From Xiphophorus maculatus (taxonomy: Eukaryota; Chordata; Actinopteri; Cyprinodontiformes; Poeciliidae): 64,000 bases of DNA. Location: NCBI RefSeq assembly GCF_002775205.1, contig NC_036446.1, forward strand, positions 16,492,565-16,556,564, written 5' to 3'. The translations under genes and the position numbers were made by a program. Of the stretch, positions 35,101-44,018 are shown piece by piece; the stretch's first letter is position 1; every line of letters begins with the position of its first letter. Under the pieces are notes generated by a model that was given only the letters and a program-made list of their open reading frames with translations, was not told the origin of the DNA and ran no database searches.

Positions 35101-38100
35101 TTTGTTTTTGTCTAGTGTCACTGATGCACTCAGAATATCCCAGCTATTTTCATATTCTACGTAAATATTTCCCTATGCGTACAAAGTGACTGGTCCGATG
35201 TAGCTGTATGGTCGAAAGAATGCGGGTCTGCACATTTGCATGGAGCGAGCCTGGGTCAGCGGCCGCTCAGTAACAGGGAAATAAGCAGGGAGCTGATTGG
35301 AAGCTGTGTGAAGCTGCAGCGGAGTGTCTTCCTGCTCCTCTGCAGGTTACATAAGACGACTCTTGCAAGTCTCCGGGAACAACAGGGGTTAGTAGTGTCA
35401 GATTGCGTTGTTTCACATAGTGGTGGATGCTTGGAGACGCATGGCTGGGTTCAGCTACCAGCTATTACTGAGAGAGTGTGTGTGTGTGTGTGTGCTTGTG
35501 TGTGTGGCTTACCATGAAAGGCACTTAGAGATGGAGCTCCAGCCTCTCGCTTCCTCCCATCTCCGTGGCGGCCTGCCTACGGTGTGGGAGGGGCCCCGCC
35601 TTTTCCCCCTCTTGCGTGGCAGCGTTGGAGCACATCTGTGAATGATTTCAAGCCCGTCAGTTACAGACGACTAAAAGTAATGTGCAGTTTCCTCGTGGAA
35701 GCTCGGGGTTTCTAAATTTAAGCCGAGGTGGAACGGAATTTCTTAAATAAATCGGCGGTGGCCCTCAGCATGCGGAGCTATAGTGAGGGAGGGGCCTGAC
35801 TTCGGGCTGCCTTGTTATTATGGTTGTCTAATGACGGGTCGGTGAGCTGTTTTACATGTGGGTGTCGTCATGTCCGTTCGCCATCTGTCAGTGGTGTGGT
35901 TAGTTCACACAGAGCATTCGGACAGTGCTGCGGCCAGACCTCAGGGAAACGGGAATGTCGGTCAAACAAATTGGATTATCTTCCTAACATGTCGGGCGGG
36001 AATATTTTGTGACTTTCTAATGAGCTGTAAAACACAAGTTTTCACTCTTCTGTGGAAAAGCAAACACTGTAGCAGAAGTAGTTCTATTTATAACTTCAGC
36101 TTGAAAAAAAATCTCATCTGTCACGTGACTGCATTTGGATTAAAATAGCAGTTGCCTGGTTGCTCTTTAGCTTTTGTTAAATATTTACCGAGGAGAGCAG
36201 AGGAAGTGAGCGTGTAGTTTAGTTCGGCTTTTGTCTCACTGGACCCAGCTCAACAAGGTGATTCATCCATGATGACTGTTCAGTCACTGGAAGAAACAGG
36301 CTAACGTATTTAGGAAAAAGTGTTTTTCTTGTATTCCCAGTGTTTAATCGCTCCTTGCAATGTGGAGTTTTGCACACAACTGTTAAATGATCCTGCTTTT
36401 TATTTCAAAATACACGATAGCCCACCATTTGTGTCAAAGTGAGTTCACAGATGGGTGCAGGGGTTATGCTAATACACAACGAGAATCATGGAAGGGAAAA
36501 CTTTAAAGATTCACTAAAAAGAATAAAAGCAGCATCGTTCATCAAATCCATACGAAGGAACAGTTCTCTGTGTGGAGGGAAACGGTTTGATCTGTTGTTG
36601 GAGTCGGGTTCATGGTGCGCACGAGCAGTTTCACATAAACTATTACAATAAACTTGACTATAAAAATTCAGAATATACTGGAAATGGTCCAGCTGCATGG
36701 AAATTTAGTTATATCAACTTCAAATGCATGGAATTAGATTGACGTATTGATGTGTGAAAAATGCTAAATGTAATAACAACACACTCACAGCAGTAACTAA
36801 GTCAAAACTTTAAAAAAATCTATACATTTTGCATTTAAGATAAAAAAAAAACCTTCTTTGTCTGTAAAAATGTTTTACCAGACACGCCTCAAAAAGCCTA
36901 GATTTTGCTTCATCTGGTTTAAATTATGTAAAAAAATCAACATATATCAGCCCTACACTATAGCTACGGTTAGGCATAGTGAAAGAAAGGGCCGAGCTTT
37001 TCACATGTTGATGTCAGAAGTATTGTTTAGCTGAAGATGCATCCTTTGCTACAAATGATCAAGCGTCCATTACAGGAATGCTATTTTGCCGCATTTTAAG
37101 CAATAAAATGACATTTTCTTATTTTAAAAATTAATAAATTATTTGGTTATTTAAATTTAATGAAAAATCTACAGCATATGCCAATTTGTTTTATCTGAAT
37201 AATTGATCAAATAATCTGTGACAAAAAAAAAATCATTAGTTACAGCCATCATGTATTCCACAAAACAGTGAAAGTTTCTAATGTTTGACGGTGAGAAGTT
37301 GACTCTCACAACGCTGTAAACACGCCGATCATCACTCAAAACGAGAATGGACCGTGTCCATTACTGGCAATCATGAATGTCCTGCTTGCTTGGAAGGTAA
37401 ACACTCAGATTTGTTCTGTCAAGCACTCCACACTTCGGCACCAGATGACGTTTTATTACAACATATCAATACAGGATGTATGCATTCAAGACGTTGGTGC
37501 AATTTCGCCCAGCAAAACGTATTTGGGTTAGTCTTTTAGGCGAGTTTTTGATCTTATGGTCTTTTCAGCTGATAATGAGATGCTATCCCATTACAGTATT
37601 GATCAGTATTGATCAAAAGTGGTCCAAGGAAGGAAATAGTGGACCGGTAACAGGCTAATGGTCAAAGCTAATTCTGCTAGTCTAATTGATACATATGGGA
37701 AGCAACGTTGGGCTCAGGTTGCTGAAGTAGTTAATGCTGGTTCTGTCACAAAGCTGTGAGAATACACAGTTCATCTCAGCTTGTTGAATATGGGGGACAA
37801 ACCCTCCGAGCACTGAGGGTGGATGACAGCTTTGGCCTTTTGCTTGGAAGCTAATTCTCTCTGACACAAAGCAAAAACAGTTCAGGAATAGTCTGAGGAG
37901 CACAACGAGGTTGACATGTTGACTTGACCTCCAAATTCCCCGTGCGTCAATCCAATCGAGCATCTGGGGAATGTGCCAGATAAACAAGTCCGACCCATCG
38001 CTGCTCCACCTCACATCTCTCATGATTTGAAGGATCTGCTGCTGACATCTTGGACCCAGATATAACTGCACACATTCAGGGGGGCTCGTTCAGTTCATGT

Positions 38101-41100
38101 CGCGACTACAGCTGTTTTTGCTGCAAAACAGGGAGACTAAGAGGCATGTGGTCATAACGGTGTGCTCTTCTATAAGTGATGATTTAATGTGAGAACTGAT
38201 GCTCAGTTTGCACGGGATTGTTTTAACTAGGACAATCATGATCAGAAAAGCAGGTATTGTAGAAAATGTCGCTGGAAACATTTTCTACAATGTAGTTGCT
38301 TCTCCTTCATTTTAGGATAAAAGTTAAGAAACATGATGGGGAGTAGGGCCTTGACTTTCAAACCGGAGAAGAACCTGAGAAAGCTTTAGGTGCTAATATA
38401 ACAGTGATGAAGTGCGTCCACGTTGAGCTGGGATGATTCAGAACTAATCAGCTGATATCTGAAAACTTGAAAATAGAAAACGAAATCTGGAATATAAGCT
38501 CTATATGCCGTATATCAAGATGGGATCTCTGTCTGGAGAATTAAAGATTGAAATTCACAGCAGGGTTATTTCAAACCACCTGATGCTTCTGAGCTAAATA
38601 TGAAATATTAGTTAATGAGCCTGTGTTTCAGAAAATATCTGTTTGAAACATCATTTAAATAAGCTCACAATAACATAAGACTCATTAAACTCAATCACAT
38701 TTTAGTTGGACAAAAAGTTAAGTAACACTTCTATTACTAATTTATGATGATTTTGTAAGAAGCTTCAAAAGCTTAGTATTTCTCCATTTTTATTGTACAA
38801 AACTATATAATGACTAATCTGTTTTATCCGTCTTAAAAGCCAGACATACTTTCTGCATACTTGAGGCGTAGGGGTCATTCCTCTTCGGTGTGTCTTCTCT
38901 TAAGTTGAACCAGTGGACACTGCGGTGTCAGGGCTCAGCTGCAGGCCCGGTCTCGACCTCGGGGTTCAGCAGAGCGTTGGACCCAGCTGGGACACTTTGC
39001 TCTGGGCGTGAAAACAACAATGAGTTGGTTTCTGTGGGTTCTCAGGTGTGATGCTTTTATGTTTGCAGATCACTGATATCCGCTAAAATTTGGTATTCTA
39101 AATAAAAAATAAGGGATTCAAGTTAAATGTAAAGTGTTTGGATTTAGCCACAAATTAAAAAGGATATATTTTCCTCAAATATGTTTTAATGTGCTTGGTA
39201 GCAAGAGCAAATATTGAGAAAAGACTAAATAAAATAAAAAAACTTAACCGAAAAATCCTTCCTTACTTCCTCCTTTACAAGTTGTACTTTTTAATTTCTG
39301 CAAATTATTTAGATTTCAAAGACTTTTATGTGTAATTTTCACTTTTACAAGGCCTCAGTCGGCTGAAAAAATGAAAATAAATAAATAAGCGGTTTCTTTG
39401 CTCGGATGTGTCTAGTTAATATACCTGCTTTTGGAAATCTTTATTAATTTCTGTTCTTTTTTCTTTTTCTTTTTCAGAACATGAGTGACGCCATGGCAGT
39501 GCTGCACAAGCTGCAGACGGGTCTGGACGTAAACGTGAAGTTCACAGGCGTGCGAGTGTTTGAGTACACCCCAGAATGCATTGTGTTTGACCTTCTCGAC
39601 ATCCCTCTTTACCACGGCTGGCTTGTTGACCCCCAGGTACGGCCAATCTTTTTGCTCCTGAACTCCAACCCAAGGACCTCTGGGTATTCTTCAAGATCTA
39701 GTGCACTGATAATGAGTTAATGTTGAATTGCTCACGACAATAAAAAATGAAGAGGGAAAAGAAAATGTTAACACGGAGCACCAGATCTTTAAAAAGTGAA
39801 CACTGAAGCAAATCATTAGCAATTAATAATAGTGTCATCATGGAGGATTTGTAGAAATGCATTGCCTGAAGTCATGTTCTTAAGAGATAACTCACAGGTT
39901 GCACATTATCCACATTTTTCTTGACTTCAAGCTAAATCTGCCATTGAAATACAAAGTTAAAGGTTAAACATACTCCAAAAGAATCTAGTTCAGACCAGAT
40001 GCTAATCTGAATTCATGTACTTTTCTTCCCTAACAAGTTACCTTATATCCTAACAATTCTCTATTAAAACACCAGTGGTTTTTAACATCACCTACAGCGT
40101 CTATAGCTAGATGAAATAAAAGCCGTCAGGAGTAAATAAGTAAAGTTTGAAGTTCTCAGAGAGTAAAAACATTTAAGCGTTTGTTTAATCTTTCTTTCCT
40201 AAATCTTCCATAAAACAGCTTTTTAATGCCTGTTGGTTGGCGTCCTTGTTTTTGCTGAAGGTCTTTTTTCACGTTTTTAAAATTTTTTTATCTCTGTTTG
40301 CAGATGCACGACATTGTGAAGGCAGTGGGCAACTGCAGCTACAACCAGCTGGTGGAGAAGATAATATCCTGCAAACAGTCAGACAACAGCGAGCTGGCAG
40401 GGGAAGGTGAACACTTGCTTCCTGGCCACTTTCTGACTCTCTATTGCTTGGCTTTACTCCACACAGAAACACTCTGCATAGAAGTATAGGCCTAATGTAA
40501 TAGATCCAAGGCATTTATTCTAATATTTCTTTTGCTCTTTGTTTTCTTTACCAATATCAGAACTTTTCTACCAGATATTTGCTCATTCAGCTCAAGTAGC
40601 TCCCAGCAGGACTGAAAGAAAACATTTTGATGCTTAGTCAACGATGTACTGATAAAAGATGCTTCCTCTTTGCTGTTGTTGTTCCACATTTCTGACCCTT
40701 CCTTTGATGACTAATGTAGCACTGAAGGTACCCATCACTTAACCTTCAACAAATCCCTTTGAATGGGATTATAGCAACTCGTAGAGAGAGTGTTTCTTTC
40801 CTGACTGGGTTCCACACAAGTAAAAGATTTGGTTGTAGCAAACAGGCTGTGGGTTTTTTTTTTTCATGGCCATTTGCAGGTCATTTCTGTAGAGGGTTCC
40901 TATTCAGTTTGGAAACTTGAATCTTAAAGTATTTTGAAATACAGTACACATCAGTGGTGTCCAAAGTCGGTCCGGCATCCCTCAGGTTTTAGTTCTCTCC
41001 CTAGTTTAACACCTGGATCAAATGATGGCTCATTAGAAGGCCTAAGAAGAACATTGACATGTTGGGGAGGCTGTTACTACCAGCAGGGAGAAAACTAAAA

Positions 41101-44018
41101 CAGGCAGGATGGTCTAGATAAATATACCACCACTGGTCTAGATAAATATAGAAAAGGAAAATAGAGTATGGAAAAGTATTGTATTTGTTCATTTCTGTGT
41201 TCATATTTGTTGCCTCTATATATTGTTTAAATAAATGTCTTTGTGTTCCGTAAATTTGCACTGCTGTCACTATGAAGTGTTTATTAATAACTAAGGATTG
41301 CTTAATTGGGCTGTGTGTGTAGAGTAGTCTGCTATATCATTTCAAATGATCAAAACAAAAATATCTTAACATATTACAGATTTTTTGTGATTTTTAAGAC
41401 TGTCTGTGTCTCGTAAAACAAGCAGGTCCATGTTTGTGTTTCAGCCATGTGTGTTTTCCTCCGTGTTTTGTCACAGGCATCGTGGCAGAGCAGTTTCTGA
41501 GCAGTACGGCCACTCAGCTGACGTACCACGGCTTATGCGAGCTCACCTCCACTGTGCAGGAGGGAGAGCTCTGTGTCTTTTTCAGGAACAACCACTTCAG
41601 CACCATGATCAAATACAAGGTAAACAAGTGCTAACAACTTATTTGGATACAGTCTGTGGTAGCAATTTGGCATTTGGGTTGGGATTAGTGGACTGCGAAA
41701 CTTACACAACATAATAGGTCAAAGTGTGTGTTTTCTTTCCCTTTAAGCAGCAATGCTTAGGACCTCTATGGTTTGTATTGTATTTTCCACATGTTTCAAA
41801 TCAAGATATATTTTAATATTAGACTAAAGTAACCAGAATAAATTAATTACAGTAAGTTAGTAGGAAAACGTGGGTGGCACAACCAGTTTAGGGGCAGTTA
41901 CTTAGTTTGGATACATTACTACCCTTAATAAATTAGCTTAGCATTTATAAACAACATTTTGCTTTTACTCAAGTTAGCGTTGTCTGACAATAAATTTTCT
42001 TCATGCTCTGAAACTTTTTCACAGTACTGTAGGTCAGACTTATGATGGTTTGTTCAGGTTGGTTCAATTGTGTTGTGCCTTTTCCCGGTTTGTCATGTGG
42101 ATATTTGTAAACGTTAATTTTTCAGCTCACCTCATCACTTTGTCAGTGTAATAAAAATTTATCCATCTGCACTGATAATTAAAGCCTTATTTAGGAGGCT
42201 TCTGTTGGATGTGTAGTGTAAGTTAGCAAGTTTTCCTCCTTCTTATTTTTCTTTCTTCCACTGAAGTTGTCTGGTATTTTATCAATAATATAATAAATTG
42301 TGAAAGTAATGCATGTCATGCTCTGATGTGCAGCTGGGATCCAGAGAGTGACTAATATTTAGACCAATTTCCAGAAACATGTGTCCCATCTGTAACAATT
42401 CCCAGCTAGCTTGACACATCTGCAGTTGGAACAGACCTTTCCTGTTATCTACAGGAGGGAAGTGGGTCTGCAGTTGTTTCCAGCGCAAGCAAAGCACTGT
42501 GTGTGTTACGATAACAGTCACACCAAGCTTCAGGACCGCTTTGTGCTCTTCTAATCACTTTTTGGAAACTGTATGTGTCTGTACAGTCAGTAAAAAAGTA
42601 AATCTTTAGATATTTAGAGTATTTCTCATCGCTTTGACTCCAATTTCTTCCCAGGGTCAGCTGTACCTTCTGGTTACAGACCAGGGTTTCCTGACGGAGG
42701 AGAAGGTCGTCTGGGAGAGTCTGCACAACGTCGATGGAGACGGAAACTTCTGCGATTCAGAGTTCAGGTTGCGGCCTCCGTCCGATCCAGAGACAGTGTA
42801 CCGTGGACAGCAGGATCAGATAGACCAGGTCTGATCGGTTCTAGCCCAACTTGTAAAAACCTAACCAGGAGTTTGTCAAAGATTTACAAGTACAGCAGAG
42901 TAAAAACTTGAATTCTGAATCAGTAGCAAACCAACAGCATTCAGAGACAGAAATAAACAAAGACTGTGAAATGAAGGATCATTACACAAACATAAGTAAC
43001 ATGTAGGATCTGCAGTTCTACTACCATGTAGGACCCATAACTACTGGCTATTCAATGCATTTCCTAATAAATACATACAATAAATAAGTCACGGAAAATA
43101 AAAATATGAAATATTTGTTCATTATTGCCCTATTACTTCCCAAAAGAAACAATGGGATCAAAAATCTTTTGTGACACAGATGTGACACAGATGTGACACA
43201 TTACACATTGTATTTGTAGAAAACATAAAGTAAGTTTTTGTTTGTTTTTAGGACTATCTGATGGCGCTCTCCCTGCAGCAGGAGCAGCAAAGCCAGGACC
43301 TGCAGTGGGAGCAGCTCCCCGAAGGCATCAGTGACTTGGAGCTGGCCAAGAAGCTTCAAGAGGAGGAGGACCGACGAGCGTCGCAATACTACCAGGAGCA
43401 AGAGCAGGAGCAAGCAGCGGCTGCAGTGGCTGCACAGGCTCAAGCACAGGTAAAGATGGCAGGAGGTGGAGACTCCAGGGAGACGGAAAAGGGAGGGAGG
43501 AACTGATGGAGCGGCAGCGAATGTGGGATTTAATTATCTTACTGTTGGGTTTTTGAGTCTAGCTCCATGTTTGTATCAAAGATTTTGATTTTGGATTATA
43601 AGCAGTGAGTTGTCAGTGTGAACAGATGTGTAACGTATGAATTAGATGCTTGTAGTTTCATAATTTAAAATGTGTTGAGAATCAAAAAACACATTTTAGA
43701 TTATCTATAGTGTGCTTTTGGATTATTCTCCTAATCTATAACCTAAGTTTTCTTGAGCTTAAAAGTCTTTTTCATTAAGTTAAATTAAATCTGCTTCTAA
43801 AGCTGTAAACCTGCGCTCTCCTGTCTGCGCAGGAGCCAGTTGAAGGAAGTGAGGTGGACAGAGGAGGAGCCCCAGCAAGCTCAGCTGCAGCAGCAGCATC
43901 TGGGGCCGGGGCCTCACCTGCAAGCGGGGCCACATCCAGCCCGGGAAAACAGCCATCAGGTGGGGAGCGCAAAGCCAAGAAGGAATCGAAAGAAAAAGAC
44001 AAGTGTGTTATTTTGTAA
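31294..44018 (+). CDS. mindy2: MINDY2 deubiquitinase (9 coding exons, complete)
   Basis: MINDY-family cysteine protease (FAM63B) that trims K48-linked polyubiquitin. Coding exons: 31294-32181, 32394-32451, 34630-34694, 39478-39636, 40304-40406, 41477-41619, 42655-42828, 43252-43449, 43833-44018; total 1,974 nt, 657 aa, all phases closed. Residues 1-250 are an acidic, Ser-rich disordered region; the catalytic domain runs from SIYHIKW (257) to about 525. Catalytic residues visible: Cys282 in NGPCPLLAI and His464 in NNHFST. A ubiquitin-binding MIU-type helix (LELAKKLQEEEDRRAS) lies about 560-580, followed by a Gln/Ala-rich and Lys-rich tail ending Cys-Val-Ile-Leu. An in-frame TAA 9 nt upstream fixes the start. 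The family's K48 preference is established knowledge and cannot be read from sequence. Confidence 0.97.
32394..32451 (+). CDS. mindy2: mindy2 exon 2
   Basis: Residues 297-316, VKIPPMMEIITAEQLMEYLG. Acceptor TTCTCTTTCAG, donor GTAAGT; only 58 nt. Confidence 0.95.
32538..32660. mobile_element. fragment of the 32749 MITE family
   Basis: GTAGAGATGCGCCAGTCT at 32538 and GATTGGCAGGTCAAATA near 32630 match parts of the complete copy 200 bp downstream. The C-run lies inside it. The right terminal repeat is missing. Confidence 0.5.
32557..32583. repeat. C8-T-C8-T-C9 tract (G-quadruplex potential on minus strand)
   Basis: Three long C runs separated by single T. The complementary strand has three G runs of 8-9 and could fold into a G-quadruplex; the plus strand could form an i-motif. 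Run length may vary between individuals. Confidence 0.9.
32749..32966. mobile_element. MITE with 15-bp terminal inverted repeats
   Basis: GTAGAGATGTACCAA at 32749 and TTGGTGCATCTCTAC at 32952-32966 are inverted repeats with one mismatch. The 218-bp interior is non-coding. It contains GATTGGCAGGTCAAATACTG, shared with the neighbouring fragment. No target-site duplication is evident. Confidence 0.75.
34630..34694 (+). CDS. mindy2: mindy2 exon 3
   Basis: Residues 316-337, DYILETKPKEISEVQRLNYE. Acceptor TTTTGCAG, donor GTAAGA; 65 nt. Confidence 0.95.
35478..35511. repeat. (GT)n microsatellite
   Basis: A GT run interrupted once by GCTTG, in mindy2 intron 3. Confidence 0.9.
36790..37250. mobile_element. 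MITE family A, copy 2
   Basis: Shares GCATTTTAAGCAATAAAATG and ATGAAAAATCTACAGCATATG with copies 1 and 3, and ends AATCATTAGTTACAGCC, the worn form of the AATCGTTAGCTGCAGCC terminus. The left end is poorly preserved. Confidence 0.6.
37318..37554 (+). pseudogene. mindy2: duplicated end of mindy2 exon 1 plus donor and intron start
   Basis: Aligns colinearly with 32100-32346: by eye about 11 substitutions and two deletions (3 nt inside the coding part, 7 nt in the intron part) over about 240 bp. The coding part reads TPIITQNENGPCPLLAIMNV and then LLAWK, so it keeps the catalytic-Cys motif and lacks one Leu codon. The 5' splice site is preserved (AAG|GTAAAC). There is no credible acceptor: the matching frame has a TGA about 35 nt upstream (in GGTGAGAAG), and the only later AG gives the wrong phase. 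I therefore call it a non-functional exon fragment. Confidence 0.92.
37585..38165 (+). mobile_element. internally deleted Tc1/mariner element
   Basis: Contains ordered segments of a dispersed fish Tc1/mariner transposase gene: GTGGTCCAAGGAAGG, GTTAATGCTGGTTCTG, then after a deletion ACAAAGCAAAAACAGTTCAG, CCTCCAAATTCCCC, CAATCCAATCGAGCATCTG (the PNSPDLNPIEHLW block, mutated) and ATCTGCTGCTGACATCTTGG. Frameshifts and stops throughout. Confidence 0.75.
39478..39636 (+). CDS. mindy2: mindy2 exon 4
   Basis: Residues 338-390, with MSDAMAVLHKLQTGLDVNVK, FTGVRVFEYTPECIVFDLLD and YHGWLVDPQ. A long pyrimidine tract precedes the acceptor; the donor is GTACGG. Confidence 0.97.
40304..40406 (+). CDS. mindy2: mindy2 exon 5
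   Basis: Residues 391-425, with KAVGNCSYNQLVEKIISCKQ and DNSELAGE. Acceptor TGTTTGCAG, donor GTGAAC. Confidence 0.96.
40950..41140. mobile_element. hAT-like non-autonomous element, truncated
   Basis: GGTGTCCAAAGTCGGTCCGG, TTAGTTCTCTCCCTAG and GGCCTAAGAAGAACATTGAC match a common fish repeat whose right terminal repeat is missing here. A short direct repeat, GGTCTAGATAAATATA, lies at 41112-41150. Confidence 0.5.
41477..41619 (+). CDS. mindy2: mindy2 exon 6 (catalytic His)
   Basis: Residues 425-472, with TATQLTYHGLCELTSTVQ and ELCVFFRNNHFSTM. His464 is the expected catalytic histidine. Acceptor TGTCACAG, donor GTAAAC. Confidence 0.97.
42655..42828 (+). CDS. mindy2: mindy2 exon 7
   Basis: Residues 473-530, with GQLYLLVTDQGFLTEEKVVW, VDGDGNFCDSEF and GQQDQIDQ. 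Acceptor TTCTTCCCAG. The donor GTCTGA is weak, but exon 8 continues the conserved protein exactly. Confidence 0.96.
43173..43201. repeat. 12-bp tandem repeat, ~2.5 copies
   Basis: The unit TGTGACACAGAT repeats just upstream of the mindy2 exon 8 acceptor region (about 50 nt before it). Confidence 0.85.
43252..43449 (+). CDS. mindy2: mindy2 exon 8 (ubiquitin-binding helix)
   Basis: Residues 531-596, with DYLMALSLQQEQQSQDLQWE, ISDLELAKKLQEEEDRRASQ and a Gln/Ala/Glu-rich run. Acceptor TTGTTTTTAG, donor GTAAAG. Confidence 0.96.
43833..44018 (+). CDS. mindy2: mindy2 exon 9 (C-terminal tail and stop)
   Basis: Residues 597-657 and the TAA at 44016-44018. Ala/Ser/Gly-rich, then KKESKEKDKCVIL. The last four residues form a CaaX-type box with Leu at the end. 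Acceptor CTGTCTGCGCAG. Confidence 0.93.
   Translation, partial: EPVEGSEVDRGGAPASSAAAAASGAGASPASGATSSPGKQPSGGERKAKKESKEKDKCVIL

Larger units (their letters stand above)
34695..39477. other. mindy2 intron 3
   Basis: 4.8-kb intron. 36,790-38,165 is a compound of a MITE, a duplicated mindy2 exon 1 fragment and a Tc1/mariner remnant. 35,230-36,150 is relatively GC-rich without an identifiable gene. Confidence 0.7.
39637..43832. other. mindy2 introns 4-8
   Basis: Introns of 667, 1,070, 1,035, 423 and 383 bp. Only the repeats at 40950-41140 and 43173-43201 stand out; nothing else is recognised. Confidence 0.7.

Noticed and set aside
37354..37539. A protein-coding frame in the duplicated mindy2 segment (starting ATGTCCATTACTGG)
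   Set aside because: It is out of frame with the MINDY protein, and the equivalent frame exists in exon 1; only the frame encoding NGPCPLLAI is meaningful and it lacks an acceptor.
43831..43836. NAGNAG alternative acceptor at mindy2 exon 9 (CAGGAG)
   Set aside because: The second site would be GAG, which is rarely used as an acceptor; no reason to prefer it.
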